A stretch of 19,944 nucleotides of DNA from an uncultured Mailhella sp. (GCA_944324625.1 CALUWZ010000011.1:1-19944), one strand, 5' to 3'. Positions 1 to 8,200 are shown, numbered from the stretch's first letter. Notes: a model not told the origin generated them from the sequence alone. Program-made: numbers and translations.

Positions 1-1
1 T

Positions 2-91
2 GCCCATATCAAAACCCTGCGCCAAAAACTCGGGGACTGCGGAAACATGATAGAAACCATACGCGGCGTAGGCTACAAACTGGGCAAATAA
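2..91 (+). CDS. Response regulator, C-terminal end (OmpR/PhoB type, partial)
   Basis: Only the last 29 residues are in the window; the gene starts upstream. They read AHIKTLRQKLGD...IETIRGVGYKLGK and stop at TAA 89-91. The (V)HIKTLRQKLG helix and the closing IxTIRGVGYKL hairpin are the signature of the winged-helix DNA-binding domain of OmpR/PhoB-family regulators. The recognition helix and wing contact DNA after receiver phosphorylation. The gene lies 45 nt upstream of a histidine kinase on the same strand, so the two very likely form a two-component pair. Because the receiver domain is missing, the regulon cannot be read from the sequence. PhoB is a guess from the PhoR-like partner. Confidence 0.85.
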   Translation, partial: AHIKTLRQKLGDCGNMIETIRGVGYKLGK

Positions 92-136
92 CCGTTCTGC
101 CTGTTTTGAATTTGACTTTATTTACGGGGCAGCGCC

Positions 137-1447
137 TTGAAATTACATGCAAAAATTCATAAAACCATGCTGTGCCTGATAGCGGGCGCCCTGCTTATCA
201 GCTACGGCACGTTTACGTATCTTATTTACCGTCAGTCCGTAACCGTAAGCAGAAACGAAGTGCGTCAGGAAGCCCAGTACATTAAACGGCTTTTGGCAAG
301 CACGGGAAAGAATAATCTGCAGGCCATTGACACTGCGCTTTCCAATACCCGCATTACGCTGATTGATTTTCAGGGCAATGTGCTTTACGACACCAATACG
401 GGCATTGAATTTGAAAATCATCTGCAGCGGCCCGAAGTGCAGCAAGTGCTCAGCGGCAAAATCGGGGAAGACATCAGAACGTCCGATACGCTCGGCATGA
501 AAATGTTTTATTACGCCGAACTTGCGGACGGCAAAATTCTGCGCATAGCCAAAAAGTTTCATACCGTGTGGGTGACAGCCCTGCGCATTCTGCCCGTTAT
601 TCTTATTGTGGGCATTGTCATGCTTGCTCTTGCCACAGTGCTTGCCAAGATTCTGGTGGATAAAATTATTGGGCCCATTAACCGCATTGACCTTGAAAAT
701 CCCCTGAACTGCAAAAATTATGACGAAATCATGCCGCTTTTGGAAAGCATTGAGCGGCAGAACAGGGAAAAGGAAAAAGTCGATACCATGCGTAAGGAGT
801 TTTCCGCCAATGTGTCCCATGAGCTGAAAACGCCGCTGACATCCATTTCAGGCTATGCGGAACTTATTAAAGACGGCATTGTGCAGAAACAGGACATTGA
901 AAAATTTGCGGAGCGCATTTATAACGAAGCCCAGCGCCTTATTGCCCTTATCGGCAAAATCATGCTGCTTTCCCGTCTTGACGAGGAAAAAATAGACATA
1001 CAGAAAGAAGAAGTGGGACTGCGCGATCTTTTTTCGGAAATTTGTCAGCGTCTTGCACCGCTTGCGCAAAAAAAGAACGTGCATATCGAACTTGAGGGCG
1101 CCAATCCGCATGTTAATGCCATTCGCTGCATATTGGACGAAATGCTCTACAATCTGTGCGAAAACGCCATAAAGTACAACAGGGAAAACGGTTCCGTGAC
1201 AATCAGCCTGTCGGAACAAAACGGCCGCGCCGCAGTGCGTATTCAGGATACGGGCATGGGCATTGCCGAAGAAAATCTGGACAGGATTTTTGAACGCTTT
1301 TACCGTGCGGACAAAAGCCATAACGGGAAAATAGGCGGTTCGGGCCTTGGGCTGAGTATTGTCAAGCACGGAGCCATGCTTCACGGCATGCGCATACATG
1401 TGGAAAGTGAACTTGGCAAAGGCACGGTTTTTACTTTGGAATGCTGA
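137..1447 (+). CDS. Membrane sensor histidine kinase, PhoR-like
   Basis: This is a 436-residue sensor kinase that autophosphorylates a histidine and passes the phosphate to the regulator upstream. Transmembrane segments at about 12-31 and 149-173 enclose an extracytoplasmic sensor region of about 115 residues. After a short linker comes the HisKA domain with the H box SHELKTPL (phosphorylated His about 228). The ATPase domain has an N box (CENAIKYN, Asn about 343), G1 (DTGMGI, 371-376), an F box (FERFYR, 385-390) and G2 (GGSGLGL, 400-406). All catalytic boxes are intact. The start is TTG at 137, preceded by a weak GGGG; an ATG at 167 is possible but has no ribosome-binding site and would shorten the first membrane segment. 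The layout resembles PhoR and related Clostridia-type kinases, so phosphate sensing is plausible but not shown. Confidence 0.9.
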   Translation: MKLHAKIHKTMLCLIAGALLISYGTFTYLIYRQSVTVSRNEVRQEAQYIKRLLASTGKNNLQAIDTALSNTRITLIDFQGNVLYDTNTGIEFENHLQRPEVQQVLSGKIGEDIRTSDTLGMKMFYYAELADGKILRIAKKFHTVWVTALRILPVILIVGIVMLALATVLAKILVDKIIGPINRIDLENPLNCKNYDEIMPLLESIERQNREKEKVDTMRKEFSANVSHELKTPLTSISGYAELIKDGIVQKQDIEKFAERIYNEAQRLIALIGKIMLLSRLDEEKIDIQKEEVGLRDLFSEICQRLAPLAQKKNVHIELEGANPHVNAIRCILDEMLYNLCENAIKYNRENGSVTISLSEQNGRAAVRIQDTGMGIAEENLDRIFERFYRADKSHNGKIGGSGLGLSIVKHGAMLHGMRIHVESELGKGTVFTLEC

Positions 1448-1566
1448 TTTTGGGGAAAATTGTTTTTTCCGCTGATTTTTCCGCCTATGGCTCTGATAAG
1501 GCCTGACTTTGTGAAATTTTTTTAAAATACGCAATTTCAGTATATTATATAAAAATTTTATTGAAA

Positions 1567-1603
1567 GGCACTGTAAAAAGATACAGTGTCTTTTCTTTTT
1601 TTT
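1567..1603 (+). terminator. Rho-independent terminator after the histidine kinase
   Basis: A 9-bp stem, GGCACTGTA (1567-1575) with TACAGTGTC (1582-1590) including one G-T pair, has a 6-nt loop and is followed by a T-rich tract (1591-1603). It sits 120 nt past the kinase stop. It also argues against translating the next gene from codons inside it, so the symporter start lies further down, at 1724. Confidence 0.8.
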
Positions 1604-1624
1604 ATGCTTTGTTCAAATTATAAC

Positions 1625-1653
1625 TTGACAAGTCCGGGCTTTAATTTTATTTG
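1625..1653 (+). promoter_or_regulatory. Candidate sigma-70 promoter of the symporter gene
   Basis: A perfect -35 hexamer TTGACA (1625-1630) is followed after 17 nt by a weak -10, TATTTG (1648-1653). It falls between the upstream terminator and the symporter ribosome-binding site. The -10 is poor, so the site may need an activator. Confidence 0.4.
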
Positions 1654-1672
1654 TGTTTTAACTGGTACATCA

Positions 1673-1698
1673 ATTTCAATATCTGATAAAATTGAAAT
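1673..1698. promoter_or_regulatory. Inverted repeat in the symporter leader, possible operator
   Basis: The perfect 8-bp arms ATTTCAAT (1673-1680) and ATTGAAAT (1691-1698) are separated by 10 nt. The dyad lies just downstream of the candidate promoter and ends 25 nt before the start codon, a natural place for a repressor site or a leader hairpin. The FCD-GntR regulator two genes away is the obvious candidate to bind it, but nothing in the sequence proves this. Confidence 0.4.
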
Positions 1699-1723
1699 AA
1701 AAACATCAACCCAAGGAGTTGCT

Positions 1724-3139
1724 ATGAGCGCAGACATTATCATTGTAGTTGCATATTTTGCATTGGTCTTAGGCTGTGGTTTTATCGGCATGCTGTTCAC
1801 CAAAAACAACGACGACTTTTTGGTTGCGGGCCGCACGCTTCCGCTGTGGGTTTATTTCCCCTGTCTTTCCACCGTGCTTATCGGCGGCGGCGCCACGTTC
1901 GGTGCAGTAACTTTAAGTTATAAGGAAGGCATTTCCGGCGCATGGATCACCATTATGTACGGCCTCGGCATCATGTGCATGGGCTTCATGCTTTCCAGCA
2001 GCATGGCCAAACTGCGTGTTTTCAGCATCAGTGAAATGCTTGAACTGCGTTACAACTCTCAGGCCCGCTATATCAGCGCCGTGATTTCAACGGGGTATAC
2101 GTTTATGCTTTCCGTTGTGCAGGTTATTGCCATCGGCAGCGTTCTGCATGCGTTCCTTGACTGGGATCTGTCCCTTTCCATGGTTATAGGCGGCGGTATT
2201 TCCCTTACGTATACGCTCCTTGGCGGCATGCGCTCCATTGCCCTTACCGACCTTGTGCAGTTCTGCATCATGGTTATCGGCATTTTCCTGCTTATGGTTC
2301 CTGCAACCATTAATAAAGTCGGCGGCGTTGACATGCTGACAAGCCAAGTTCCCGTGAATTTCCTTGATCCTGTCGGCATAGGCTGGCATACCTTGTTTAT
2401 GTATTTTCTGCTTATGTTCCTCGGCATTATGATTGGTCAGGATATTTGGCAGCGCGTGTTTACTGCCAAAACTCCCAAAGTTGCCGCAGCAGGAACCAAA
2501 CTTGCGGGCGTGTTCTCCATTCTCTGGGGTGCGGCCATGGCTGTTTTCGGGCTCGGCGCCTATATTCTTCTTCCCGATATCGATCCTCAGCTTGCCCTCG
2601 GCAAACTTGTGGTATACCTCATGCCGGCAGGTCTGCAGGGTATTGTTATTGCCGCCCTTCTTTCCACGCTCATGTCTTCCTGCAGCGGCCAGACCCTTGC
2701 CACTTCTACGCTGATCATCAATGATATTCTCCGCTACCAATGCTGCTCCGAAGATGCCATTAAACGCCATATTTTCTGTACCCGTCTGACAACTTTCCTT
2801 GTGGGCATTGCCGCCATTGTCATGGCCCTTGTTATCGGCAGCGTGCTGGAGGCTCTTGATATTGCCTATGCCCTCTTGTCAGGCTGCGTATTTATGCCCG
2901 TTGTGTTCGGTTTCTTCTGGAAAAAGGCAACGGCCAAGGGTGCGTTTTATTCCATGCTGGTCAGCTTTGTTGTGATTGTTGTCTGTGTTGTGCTCTACGG
3001 CGCTTCTTCACCCGTAACCATTATGACCGGCATGCTGGTCAGCCTTGTGGTTCTTGTTGCCGCCAGCCTTGTCTGCAAGGATGTCAATGAAGAAAAGCTT
3101 GCAGAATGGGACAGAACGCTCAATCAGGCCGAAGAATAA
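1724..3139 (+). CDS. Sodium:solute symporter (SSS family)
   Basis: This 471-residue inner-membrane protein should import a small solute with Na+. It is hydrophobic throughout, with about 13 membrane segments. It carries the family signature GGMRSIALTDLVQF (167-180) and a second conserved loop, GQDIWQRVF (238-246). A stretch at 311-336 (ALLSTLMSSCSG...INDIL) matches the Na2-site helix. The chosen start is ATG 1724 with a strong AAGGAG about 7 nt upstream. An in-frame extension back to 1586 is rejected because it runs through the preceding terminator. The next gene, 61 nt downstream, is an agmatinase-type ureohydrolase, so the likely cargo is a guanidino compound such as agmatine, guanidinobutyrate or guanidinopropionate. 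The substrate is inferred from context only, because SSS proteins vary widely in specificity. Confidence 0.9.
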   Translation: MSADIIIVVAYFALVLGCGFIGMLFTKNNDDFLVAGRTLPLWVYFPCLSTVLIGGGATFGAVTLSYKEGISGAWITIMYGLGIMCMGFMLSSSMAKLRVFSISEMLELRYNSQARYISAVISTGYTFMLSVVQVIAIGSVLHAFLDWDLSLSMVIGGGISLTYTLLGGMRSIALTDLVQFCIMVIGIFLLMVPATINKVGGVDMLTSQVPVNFLDPVGIGWHTLFMYFLLMFLGIMIGQDIWQRVFTAKTPKVAAAGTKLAGVFSILWGAAMAVFGLGAYILLPDIDPQLALGKLVVYLMPAGLQGIVIAALLSTLMSSCSGQTLATSTLIINDILRYQCCSEDAIKRHIFCTRLTTFLVGIAAIVMALVIGSVLEALDIAYALLSGCVFMPVVFGFFWKKATAKGAFYSMLVSFVVIVVCVVLYGASSPVTIMTGMLVSLVVLVAASLVCKDVNEEKLAEWDRTLNQAEE

Positions 3140-3200
3140 TATATGTTTATCCGTGCAATCCATAATCATTAACATATAATACATGAAGAAGGACAATACC

Positions 3201-4145
3201 ATGAAAGTTACCAATTCTCTTGAAATTCCCCGTTTTTCAGGCATACGCAGCTTTATGCGCCTTCCCCTCGGCGACGAAACCAAAACCGATATTTCCTTGG
3301 TTGGCGTACCGTTTGACTCTGCGGTTTCATTCCGCCCCGGAACCCGTTTCGGCCCTGCCGCCCTGCGTGAGGCTTCCCTTATTCTGAAACCGTACTGCTC
3401 TGTGCTTGACACCAATATTTTTGAAAACCTGACCTTGGCAGACTACGGTGATTTCCCCACTGTTCCGGGTTATATTGAGGACAGCCTTGATCTTATTGAA
3501 AACAATCTCCGCCCCTTCCTTGCCAAAGGCAGCATTCCCATTGCCATGGGCGGCGACCACCTTATCACTCTGCCTCAGCTCCGCGCCGTGCATAAGGAAC
3601 TCGGTCCTGTGGCACTGCTGCACTTTGACGCTCACAGCGACACTGTTCCGGAATATTTCGGCAAGCCTTACAACCATGGTTCACCTTTTTATCATGCCCT
3701 GAAAGAAGGTCTTATAATTCCTGAAAAATCCATTCAGATCGGCATACGCGGACCATTGTACGACAGAAATATTCTGAATTACCCCAAAGAAAAGGGCATG
3801 CGCATTGTCATGGGCGAAGAACTGCACAACAGAGGCATGGACGCCATTATCAAAGAAGCCGTTGAACGCATCGGCAATACGCCGACCTTCCTCACCTTTG
3901 ACATAGATTTCCTTGACGCAGCGTACGCTCCCGGAACAGGCACCCCTGAAGTGGAAGGCTTCAGCACGCATCAGGCCCTGTATATGGTCAGACGCATTGC
4001 CAAGGAACTCAACATCGTGGCTATGGACTTGGTGGAAGTTCTTCCCGATAAGGACAACAGCGGCATTACGGCTCTTGCGGGCGTTTCCGTCATCCATGCC
4101 GTCATGGCTGCCATTTCTTACAGAAAACAGCATAATCTCAAATAA
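3201..4145 (+). CDS. Agmatinase-family ureohydrolase (guanidino-compound hydrolase)
   Basis: This 314-residue enzyme of the arginase/agmatinase family hydrolyses a guanidino group to urea and an amine at a binuclear metal site, usually Mn2+. All ligand motifs are present: GGDH (His120), DAHSD (Asp143, His145, Asp147) and FDIDFLD (Asp234, Asp236), followed by APGTGTPE (243-250). The N-terminus (EIPRFSGIRSFMRLP) resembles guanidinobutyrases and guanidinopropionases more than arginases. The usual DP after the last motif is DA here. The start is ATG 3201, with AAGGA 8 nt upstream; an in-frame ATG at 3183 lacks a ribosome-binding site. It lies between a symporter and a GntR regulator, which suggests substrate-induced use of an imported guanidino compound. 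The exact substrate cannot be settled from sequence. Confidence 0.9.
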   Translation: MKVTNSLEIPRFSGIRSFMRLPLGDETKTDISLVGVPFDSAVSFRPGTRFGPAALREASLILKPYCSVLDTNIFENLTLADYGDFPTVPGYIEDSLDLIENNLRPFLAKGSIPIAMGGDHLITLPQLRAVHKELGPVALLHFDAHSDTVPEYFGKPYNHGSPFYHALKEGLIIPEKSIQIGIRGPLYDRNILNYPKEKGMRIVMGEELHNRGMDAIIKEAVERIGNTPTFLTFDIDFLDAAYAPGTGTPEVEGFSTHQALYMVRRIAKELNIVAMDLVEVLPDKDNSGITALAGVSVIHAVMAAISYRKQHNLK

Positions 4146-4175
4146 CACTTTTCCAAAACCAAACCTGTTTTTAAC

Positions 4176-4204
4176 GGAAAGCCCTGTCCAGTATGGGGCT
4201 TTCT
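4176..4204 (+). terminator. Hairpin after the ureohydrolase, weak terminator
   Basis: GAAAGCCC (4177-4184) pairs with GGGCTTTC (4196-4203), and G-T pairs extend the stem at both ends. The following sequence, TGCATTAATGTTTG, has no real T-run, so termination is probably partial. The hairpin may separate expression of the regulator from the two structural genes. Confidence 0.5.
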
Positions 4205-4214
4205 GCATTAATGT

Positions 4215-4243
4215 TTGACTATTGCGTCCAACTATTTTATGAA
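4215..4243 (+). promoter_or_regulatory. Candidate promoter of the GntR-family gene
   Basis: TTGACT (4215-4220) and TATGAA (4238-4243) are spaced by 17 nt. They lie just after the hairpin and 28 nt before the start codon, which would give the regulator its own promoter. Confidence 0.4.
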
Positions 4244-4270
4244 GATAAGACATACTTGACAGGGAAAAAT

Positions 4271-4948
4271 ATGGAACAGAATGCCGAAAACAAAAATGCC
4301 GCCGGCAGGTCTTCACGGGAAGTGATTTATCAGTATCTGCTGGAACAAATGAAGCAGGGCTTTCTTTTGCCCGGCAGCGTGCTGAATTTAAGCGAAATCA
4401 GCAAAAAGCTGAATATCAGCAACACCCCTTTGCGGGACTCCCTCATCAAGCTTGAGGCTGAAGGCTTTGTGACCATATATCCCCGAAGCAAAGTAGTGGT
4501 CAATTCTCTGGAATTGGAAGATTTTCCTTTTTTGTACAGTACCATAGGCAATTTGGAATATATGCTCATTGCCACGGCTTTGGATAAGTATACGCCTGAA
4601 ATTATTGCAGAACTGCGCAGTCTTGCCGAAAAAATGAAAGAAGCTGTCAAACACGGGGAATTGGTGCAGTATGACGGTCTGCATTATGCATTTCATGACA
4701 TGTTTGTGCGGCTTAACCGCAATAAATTTGCCGAGCGCATTATTCTGCCCATAAAAAGCAGGCTGTGGGATTTTCCGCGCAGAAATTTCATTAAAGAATG
4801 GTTTGAAAACGCCAACAAAGAACATGACCTCATAGTGGACGCCATAGAAAAAAAAGATTTGCAGGCTCTTGAATATGCCATTAAAGATCTGCACTGGGAT
4901 TTTGACTACAACAGGCCGTATATTGAAAAATGCTATCATCTGAAATAA
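4271..4948 (+). CDS. GntR-family transcription regulator, FCD subfamily
   Basis: This is a 225-residue cytoplasmic DNA-binding protein. Residues about 15-78 form the GntR winged helix (REVIYQYLLEQ...LNLSEISKKLNISNTPLRDSLIKLEAEGFV). Residues about 85-215 form the all-helical FCD ligand domain. The likely metal-binding residues of that domain are present: Asp135 or nearby, His142 (FHDMF), His185 (EHDLI) and His208 (LHWDF). FCD proteins typically sense small carboxylates or related metabolites. The start is ATG 4271, with AGGGA about 6 nt upstream; codons further upstream lie in the preceding hairpin. It follows the symporter and ureohydrolase genes on the same strand, so it probably controls them and possibly itself. 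The effector is unknown. Confidence 0.9.
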   Translation: MEQNAENKNAAGRSSREVIYQYLLEQMKQGFLLPGSVLNLSEISKKLNISNTPLRDSLIKLEAEGFVTIYPRSKVVVNSLELEDFPFLYSTIGNLEYMLIATALDKYTPEIIAELRSLAEKMKEAVKHGELVQYDGLHYAFHDMFVRLNRNKFAERIILPIKSRLWDFPRRNFIKEWFENANKEHDLIVDAIEKKDLQALEYAIKDLHWDFDYNRPYIEKCYHLK

Positions 4949-4985
4949 AGGCAGAACGCTGTCTGCATGACAGGGAATTAAAAAG

Positions 4986-5008
4986 AAGGGACGCATGTCC
5001 CTTTTTTT
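4986..5008 (+). terminator. Rho-independent terminator after the GntR gene
   Basis: AAGGGAC (4986-4992), GCAT loop, GTCCCTT (4997-5003), then a run of T to 5008. It is a compact, classical terminator 37 nt past the stop codon. Confidence 0.85.
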
Positions 5009-5333
5009 GTGTCTGAATTTATTTCAGCAGGCGATTTTTATTCAGCGTTTTTTTCTTTGTGTGCAGTTTCCGCAGTCAGGGCTGCGTGCGCATGGCGGTA
5101 GGTATGCAAGTTTTTATGGCTTTTTTTATGTTTTTTTTGAGGCGCAGGGGCTTTGCTTTGACTTCAGACAGCGTTTTTTATTTTTGCGGCAGCAGCGCAA
5201 TGCTGCCGATAACGCAGGAAAAGCAGCGGCAATTCTGTATGGCGCAGCATAATGCAAATGAAATGCTTGTCTGCATAACAGTATCTGTACCGTGAAGAAT
5301 TGCTGTTTGTTTGAAGGCGTATTTTGCTGTGAT
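5009..5333. other. Intergenic stretch without a recognisable gene
   Basis: These 325 nt lie between the terminator of the GntR gene and the terminator of the dsr operon, that is, between convergent transcription units. Short open frames exist but have no ribosome-binding site, no family resemblance and T-run-rich composition. There is no tRNA-like fold and no clear promoter. I see nothing functional here apart from spacing. Confidence 0.5.
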
Positions 5334-5363
5334 AAAAAAAAAGGGAACTTGCGTTCCCTTTTT
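5334..5363 (-). terminator. Terminator of the dsrAB operon (bidirectional)
   Basis: AAAAAGGGAAC (5338-5348), TTGC loop, GTTCCCTTTTT (5353-5363). Read on the minus strand the hairpin ends in a run of nine T, placing a strong terminator about 30 nt after the dsrB stop. The A/T flanks let it work in both directions. Confidence 0.85.
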
Positions 5364-5392
5364 ATATTCGGCAGTCAATGACCGAAAGACGA

Positions 5393-6832
5393 TTAGTCTT
5401 GTTCTTCTTGTTTGCCGAGGCCTTTCAAGCCGTACATGGTGGTAGAACCGGAAGACCAGTACATGAGTTTTTCATCGGCAATAAGAGCAGAAAGAACGTC
5501 TTTAACTTTACGGGGGCTTGCGCCTTCGAAGAGGTTAAGGAAGTCATTGAAGTAGTATTTGGTTTTGCCGCCTTTTTTGCCTTCGAGGAAGTCAATAACT
5601 TTTTGTTTGTCTTCGCCGGTTACGGAAGCGTGGGCAGCAGCAGCGTGAGCGGCAGCACCTTCATAAGCGTGGAGAGCAGCGTCAGTGAATTTGAACTGAG
5701 TGCTTTGACGCCATGTGTAGTATGCAGGGTCACGGAAGTCATCGATGAGGTGGTGGGTAAATTCAAGGTCGCAGAGTTCGAAGAATTTTTCCCAGCCGAT
5801 GCGTTCAGCCCATTCGCCGAGACGTTCGTATTTGCGTGCGTGCTGAGCGTATACGTCGATGATGTGTTTAATGGTTTTGGTAAGTGTGGGCCAGCGCGGA
5901 GTTTCGTTAGGAATGTAGTGAACTACAACCTTGGAGAACTTAGGCATGCTGATACGGTTGGAAACTTTGCCGCCGACCATGATAACTACGCCGTCGCCGC
6001 CCTGACCGTCAGAAATAGGAAGTGCGGGGCACATGGTGTAGCAGTTGCCGCAGTACATGCAGCGTTCGCTCTTGATGGCGATGGAGTTAACTTTCTGACC
6101 TTTGAATTCTTCTTTGGAAGGACGTACTGCAGCAACAGGGCAGGCAGCAACGGCAAGAGGAATTTCGCAGAGTTGGTCAACCCATTCGTGGTCGATCATA
6201 GGAGGTTTGCGGTGAATGCCTACGATACCGATATCGGAGCAGTGAACAGCGCCGCACATGTTGAGGCAGCAAGCCAAGGAAATACGTACAGGTGCAGGAA
6301 GACGCATGTTTTGGAAGTCGGCAAAAACTTCGTCCATAACGGCTTTAACAGGACCTGAAGCGTCGGTTGCGGGGGTATGGCAGTGTACCCAGCCTTGGGT
6401 GTGAACGATGTTGGTTACGCCTGCGCCTGTGCCGCCGATGGGGAATTTGAAAGAGCCTGCAGCATATTTGCGGGAAGCAAGGTCAGCTTTGAGCGCTTTT
6501 AAGGTTTCTTCATCGGTAACCATGAATTCTACGTTGTTACGGGTGGTGAAGCGGAGGTGACCGCCGCAGTATTTATCTGCGATTTCACAGGCTTCACGAA
6601 TGTAAACGGTAGAAACGGTACGGGCAGCGCCGCAGCGGACGGTGTAAACTTTGTCGCCGCTTTCAGCAACGTGCATCAATACGCCGGGTTCAAGAATTTC
6701 GTGGTAAAGCCATTTGCCGAAGTTCTTTTTAATAACTTCAGGGAAGAAGTTATCGTATGGACGAGGGCCGATATCTGAGTTACGACCTTCCATAGGGTTC
6801 GCTGGATTATATCCGGAAGAAATGAAAGCCAT
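5393..6832 (-). CDS. dsrB: Dissimilatory sulfite reductase beta subunit fused to DsrD
   Basis: This 479-residue protein is a fusion. Residues 1-382 are a full DsrB, the beta subunit of the siroheme sulfite reductase (desulfoviridin type) that reduces sulfite in the cytoplasm. It has the cofactor cysteines C151, C188/C189, C193 and C198, and a ferredoxin cluster motif [11 protein letters not shown] (C258, C261, C264, C268). Residues 383-406 are an Ala/His-rich linker ([19 protein letters not shown]). Residues 407-479 are a complete DsrD with the winged-helix core and its hallmark [14 protein letters not shown] (458-471). DsrB in Desulfovibrio ends near residue 381, and DsrD is normally a separate protein of about 78 residues. 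The start ATG has AGGAGG 9 nt upstream and lies 18 nt after dsrA. The reading frame is continuous, with no sign of an error at the junction. A DsrB-DsrD fusion is known from Bilophila wadsworthia. Confidence 0.97.
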   Translation of the reverse strand: MAFISSGYNPANPMEGRNSDIGPRPYDNFFPEVIKKNFGKWLYHEILEPGVLMHVAESGDKVYTVRCGAARTVSTVYIREACEIADKYCGGHLRFTTRNNVEFMVTDEETLKALKADLASRKYAAGSFKFPIGGTGAGVTNIVHTQGWVHCHTPATDASGPVKAVMDEVFADFQNMRLPAPVRISLACCLNMCGAVHCSDIGIVGIHRKPPMIDHEWVDQLCEIPLAVAACPVAAVRPSKEEFKGQKVNSIAIKSERCMYCGNCYTMCPALPISDGQGGDGVVIMVGGKVSNRISMPKFSKVVVHYIPNETPRWPTLTKTIKHIIDVYAQHARKYERLGEWAERIGWEKFFELCDLEFTHHLIDDFRDPAYYTWRQSTQFKFTDAALHAYEGAAAHAAAAHASVTGEDKQKVIDFLEGKKGGKTKYYFNDFLNLFEGASPRKVKDVLSALIADEKLMYWSSGSTTMYGLKGLGKQEEQD

Positions 6833-6850
6833 GTTTGCTCTCCTCCTGAA

Positions 6851-8170
6851 TTAACGTTGGTGTCTTTTGCGGTATGCAACAATGTCACGGTTCCAGCCGC
6901 CGGGCACTTCTTCTTCTTTGAAGAAGATGTAGGGGTTGGAGCGGGGTTCAACAACATGTTGTGGTACTGCGGGAATTTCGGTAACTTCGAGAAGTTTTTG
7001 GAATGAAAGACGTTTAATGGTTTCACCCACACGTTCACGGTTTTTACCTTCTTCCATCCACCAGTCCCAAATTTTTTCGATTACGCCTTTGATTTCATCA
7101 AAAGGTTCTTCGGCAGGAATGAATGGAACAAGCAGTGAGCCCATTTGAGCACCGTCAAGAATAGGAGCTTTAGCGCCGAGAAGAATGGAAGCGCCGCGTT
7201 CGTCACCGATGTGGAGAGCACGGGGCATGGTGTTGATACAGTGCATGCAGCGTACGCATTCTTTTGTATCAATGGAAAGTTTGGAACCGTCCCATTTCAT
7301 GCATTGGCTTGGGCAGCGGTCGATAACTTCGGCTTGGAGGTCGAATTTGCCCCAGTCGCGGCCGGCGTGAGCGCCTGCGTTGGGTTTGAATTCTCCGCCG
7401 ACATAAGCTTTAACAGCTTCTTGGTCGATTTTGATGTCGTCTTTCCATGTGCCGATAACGGAGAAGTCGGAACGGGCAATGGAAGCTACGCAGCCGTTGG
7501 GGCAGGCGTCGAATTTGAATTTAAATTTGTAAGGGAATGCAGGACGGTGCAATTCGTCTTGGTAGTCCATGGTCAATTGGTAGCAGGCCTGCTGTGAGTT
7601 GTAGCATGCATATTCGCAGCGGGATTGACCGAGACAGGATTCGGGGGTACGCAGGTTGGAGCCTGAACCGCCGAGGTCTGTGGGGTATTTTTCATCGTGG
7701 GTGAGTTCCCAGAAAATTTCTTCCAACTGAGGAGTTTGGGTACCCAAGAGAACGATGTCACCGGTTGCGCCGTGCAGGTTGGTAAGACCGGAGCCGCGCA
7801 GATCCCAAATATCACAGATGTGTCTCAAGAATTCGGTGTTGTAGTATTTGCCGGCAGGCTGGTTAACACGGATAGTGTGGAAGTGAGCTACGCCGGGGAA
7901 TTGTTCAGGCTGGTCGCAGTAACGGCCGATAACGCCGCCGCCGTAACCGAAAACGCCAACGATACCGCCGTGTTTCCAGTGTGTTTCACCGTCTGTATAA
8001 GACAGTTCAAGAATACCGAGAAGGTCTTCGGGAGCATCAACAGGAATTTGATAGTCAAGACCTCTTGGGTTCTGTGCACGTTCAGCTGCAGCCTGTTTAA
8101 TGTCAGACACGAAGCTTGGCCATGGGCCAGATTCGAGTTGATCTAACAGAGGGGTTGCATGTTTCGCCAT
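6851..8170 (-). CDS. dsrA: Dissimilatory sulfite reductase alpha subunit
   Basis: This 439-residue subunit forms the alpha2beta2 sulfite reductase with DsrB and carries the siroheme-[4Fe-4S] site. The CX5C...CX3C ligands are C179, C185, C223 and C227 (CLGQSRC, CPNGC). A ferredoxin-like cluster is supplied by C286 together with CVRCMHC (C305, C308, C311). The sequence is nearly colinear with Desulfovibrio DsrA, from MAKHATP to the RKRH end. ATG 8170 is chosen because GGAGG lies 7 nt upstream and it gives the conserved MAKHATP start; the in-frame ATG at 8176 is only 1 nt from the GGAGG. It is the first gene of a two-gene operon. The usual dsrN (cobyrinate amidase) is not found downstream. Confidence 0.97.
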   Translation of the reverse strand: MAKHATPLLDQLESGPWPSFVSDIKQAAAERAQNPRGLDYQIPVDAPEDLLGILELSYTDGETHWKHGGIVGVFGYGGGVIGRYCDQPEQFPGVAHFHTIRVNQPAGKYYNTEFLRHICDIWDLRGSGLTNLHGATGDIVLLGTQTPQLEEIFWELTHDEKYPTDLGGSGSNLRTPESCLGQSRCEYACYNSQQACYQLTMDYQDELHRPAFPYKFKFKFDACPNGCVASIARSDFSVIGTWKDDIKIDQEAVKAYVGGEFKPNAGAHAGRDWGKFDLQAEVIDRCPSQCMKWDGSKLSIDTKECVRCMHCINTMPRALHIGDERGASILLGAKAPILDGAQMGSLLVPFIPAEEPFDEIKGVIEKIWDWWMEEGKNRERVGETIKRLSFQKLLEVTEIPAVPQHVVEPRSNPYIFFKEEEVPGGWNRDIVAYRKRHQR

Positions 8171-8200
8171 TGCCATACCTCCAGATGGGTTAATGAATCT

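Noticed and set aside
1586..1723. In-frame N-terminal extension of the symporter
   Set aside because: It starts inside the terminator of the kinase gene and has no ribosome-binding site; ATG 1724 has AAGGAG and gives a normal family start.
4995..5295. Two short plus-strand open frames after the GntR gene
   Set aside because: They begin inside or after a terminator, lack ribosome-binding sites and encode Phe-rich, T-run-driven sequence with no family resemblance.
5378..6358. Long open frame (326 codons) on the plus strand opposite dsrB
   Set aside because: It mirrors the codon bias of dsrB on the other strand and has no ribosome-binding site or recognisable domain.
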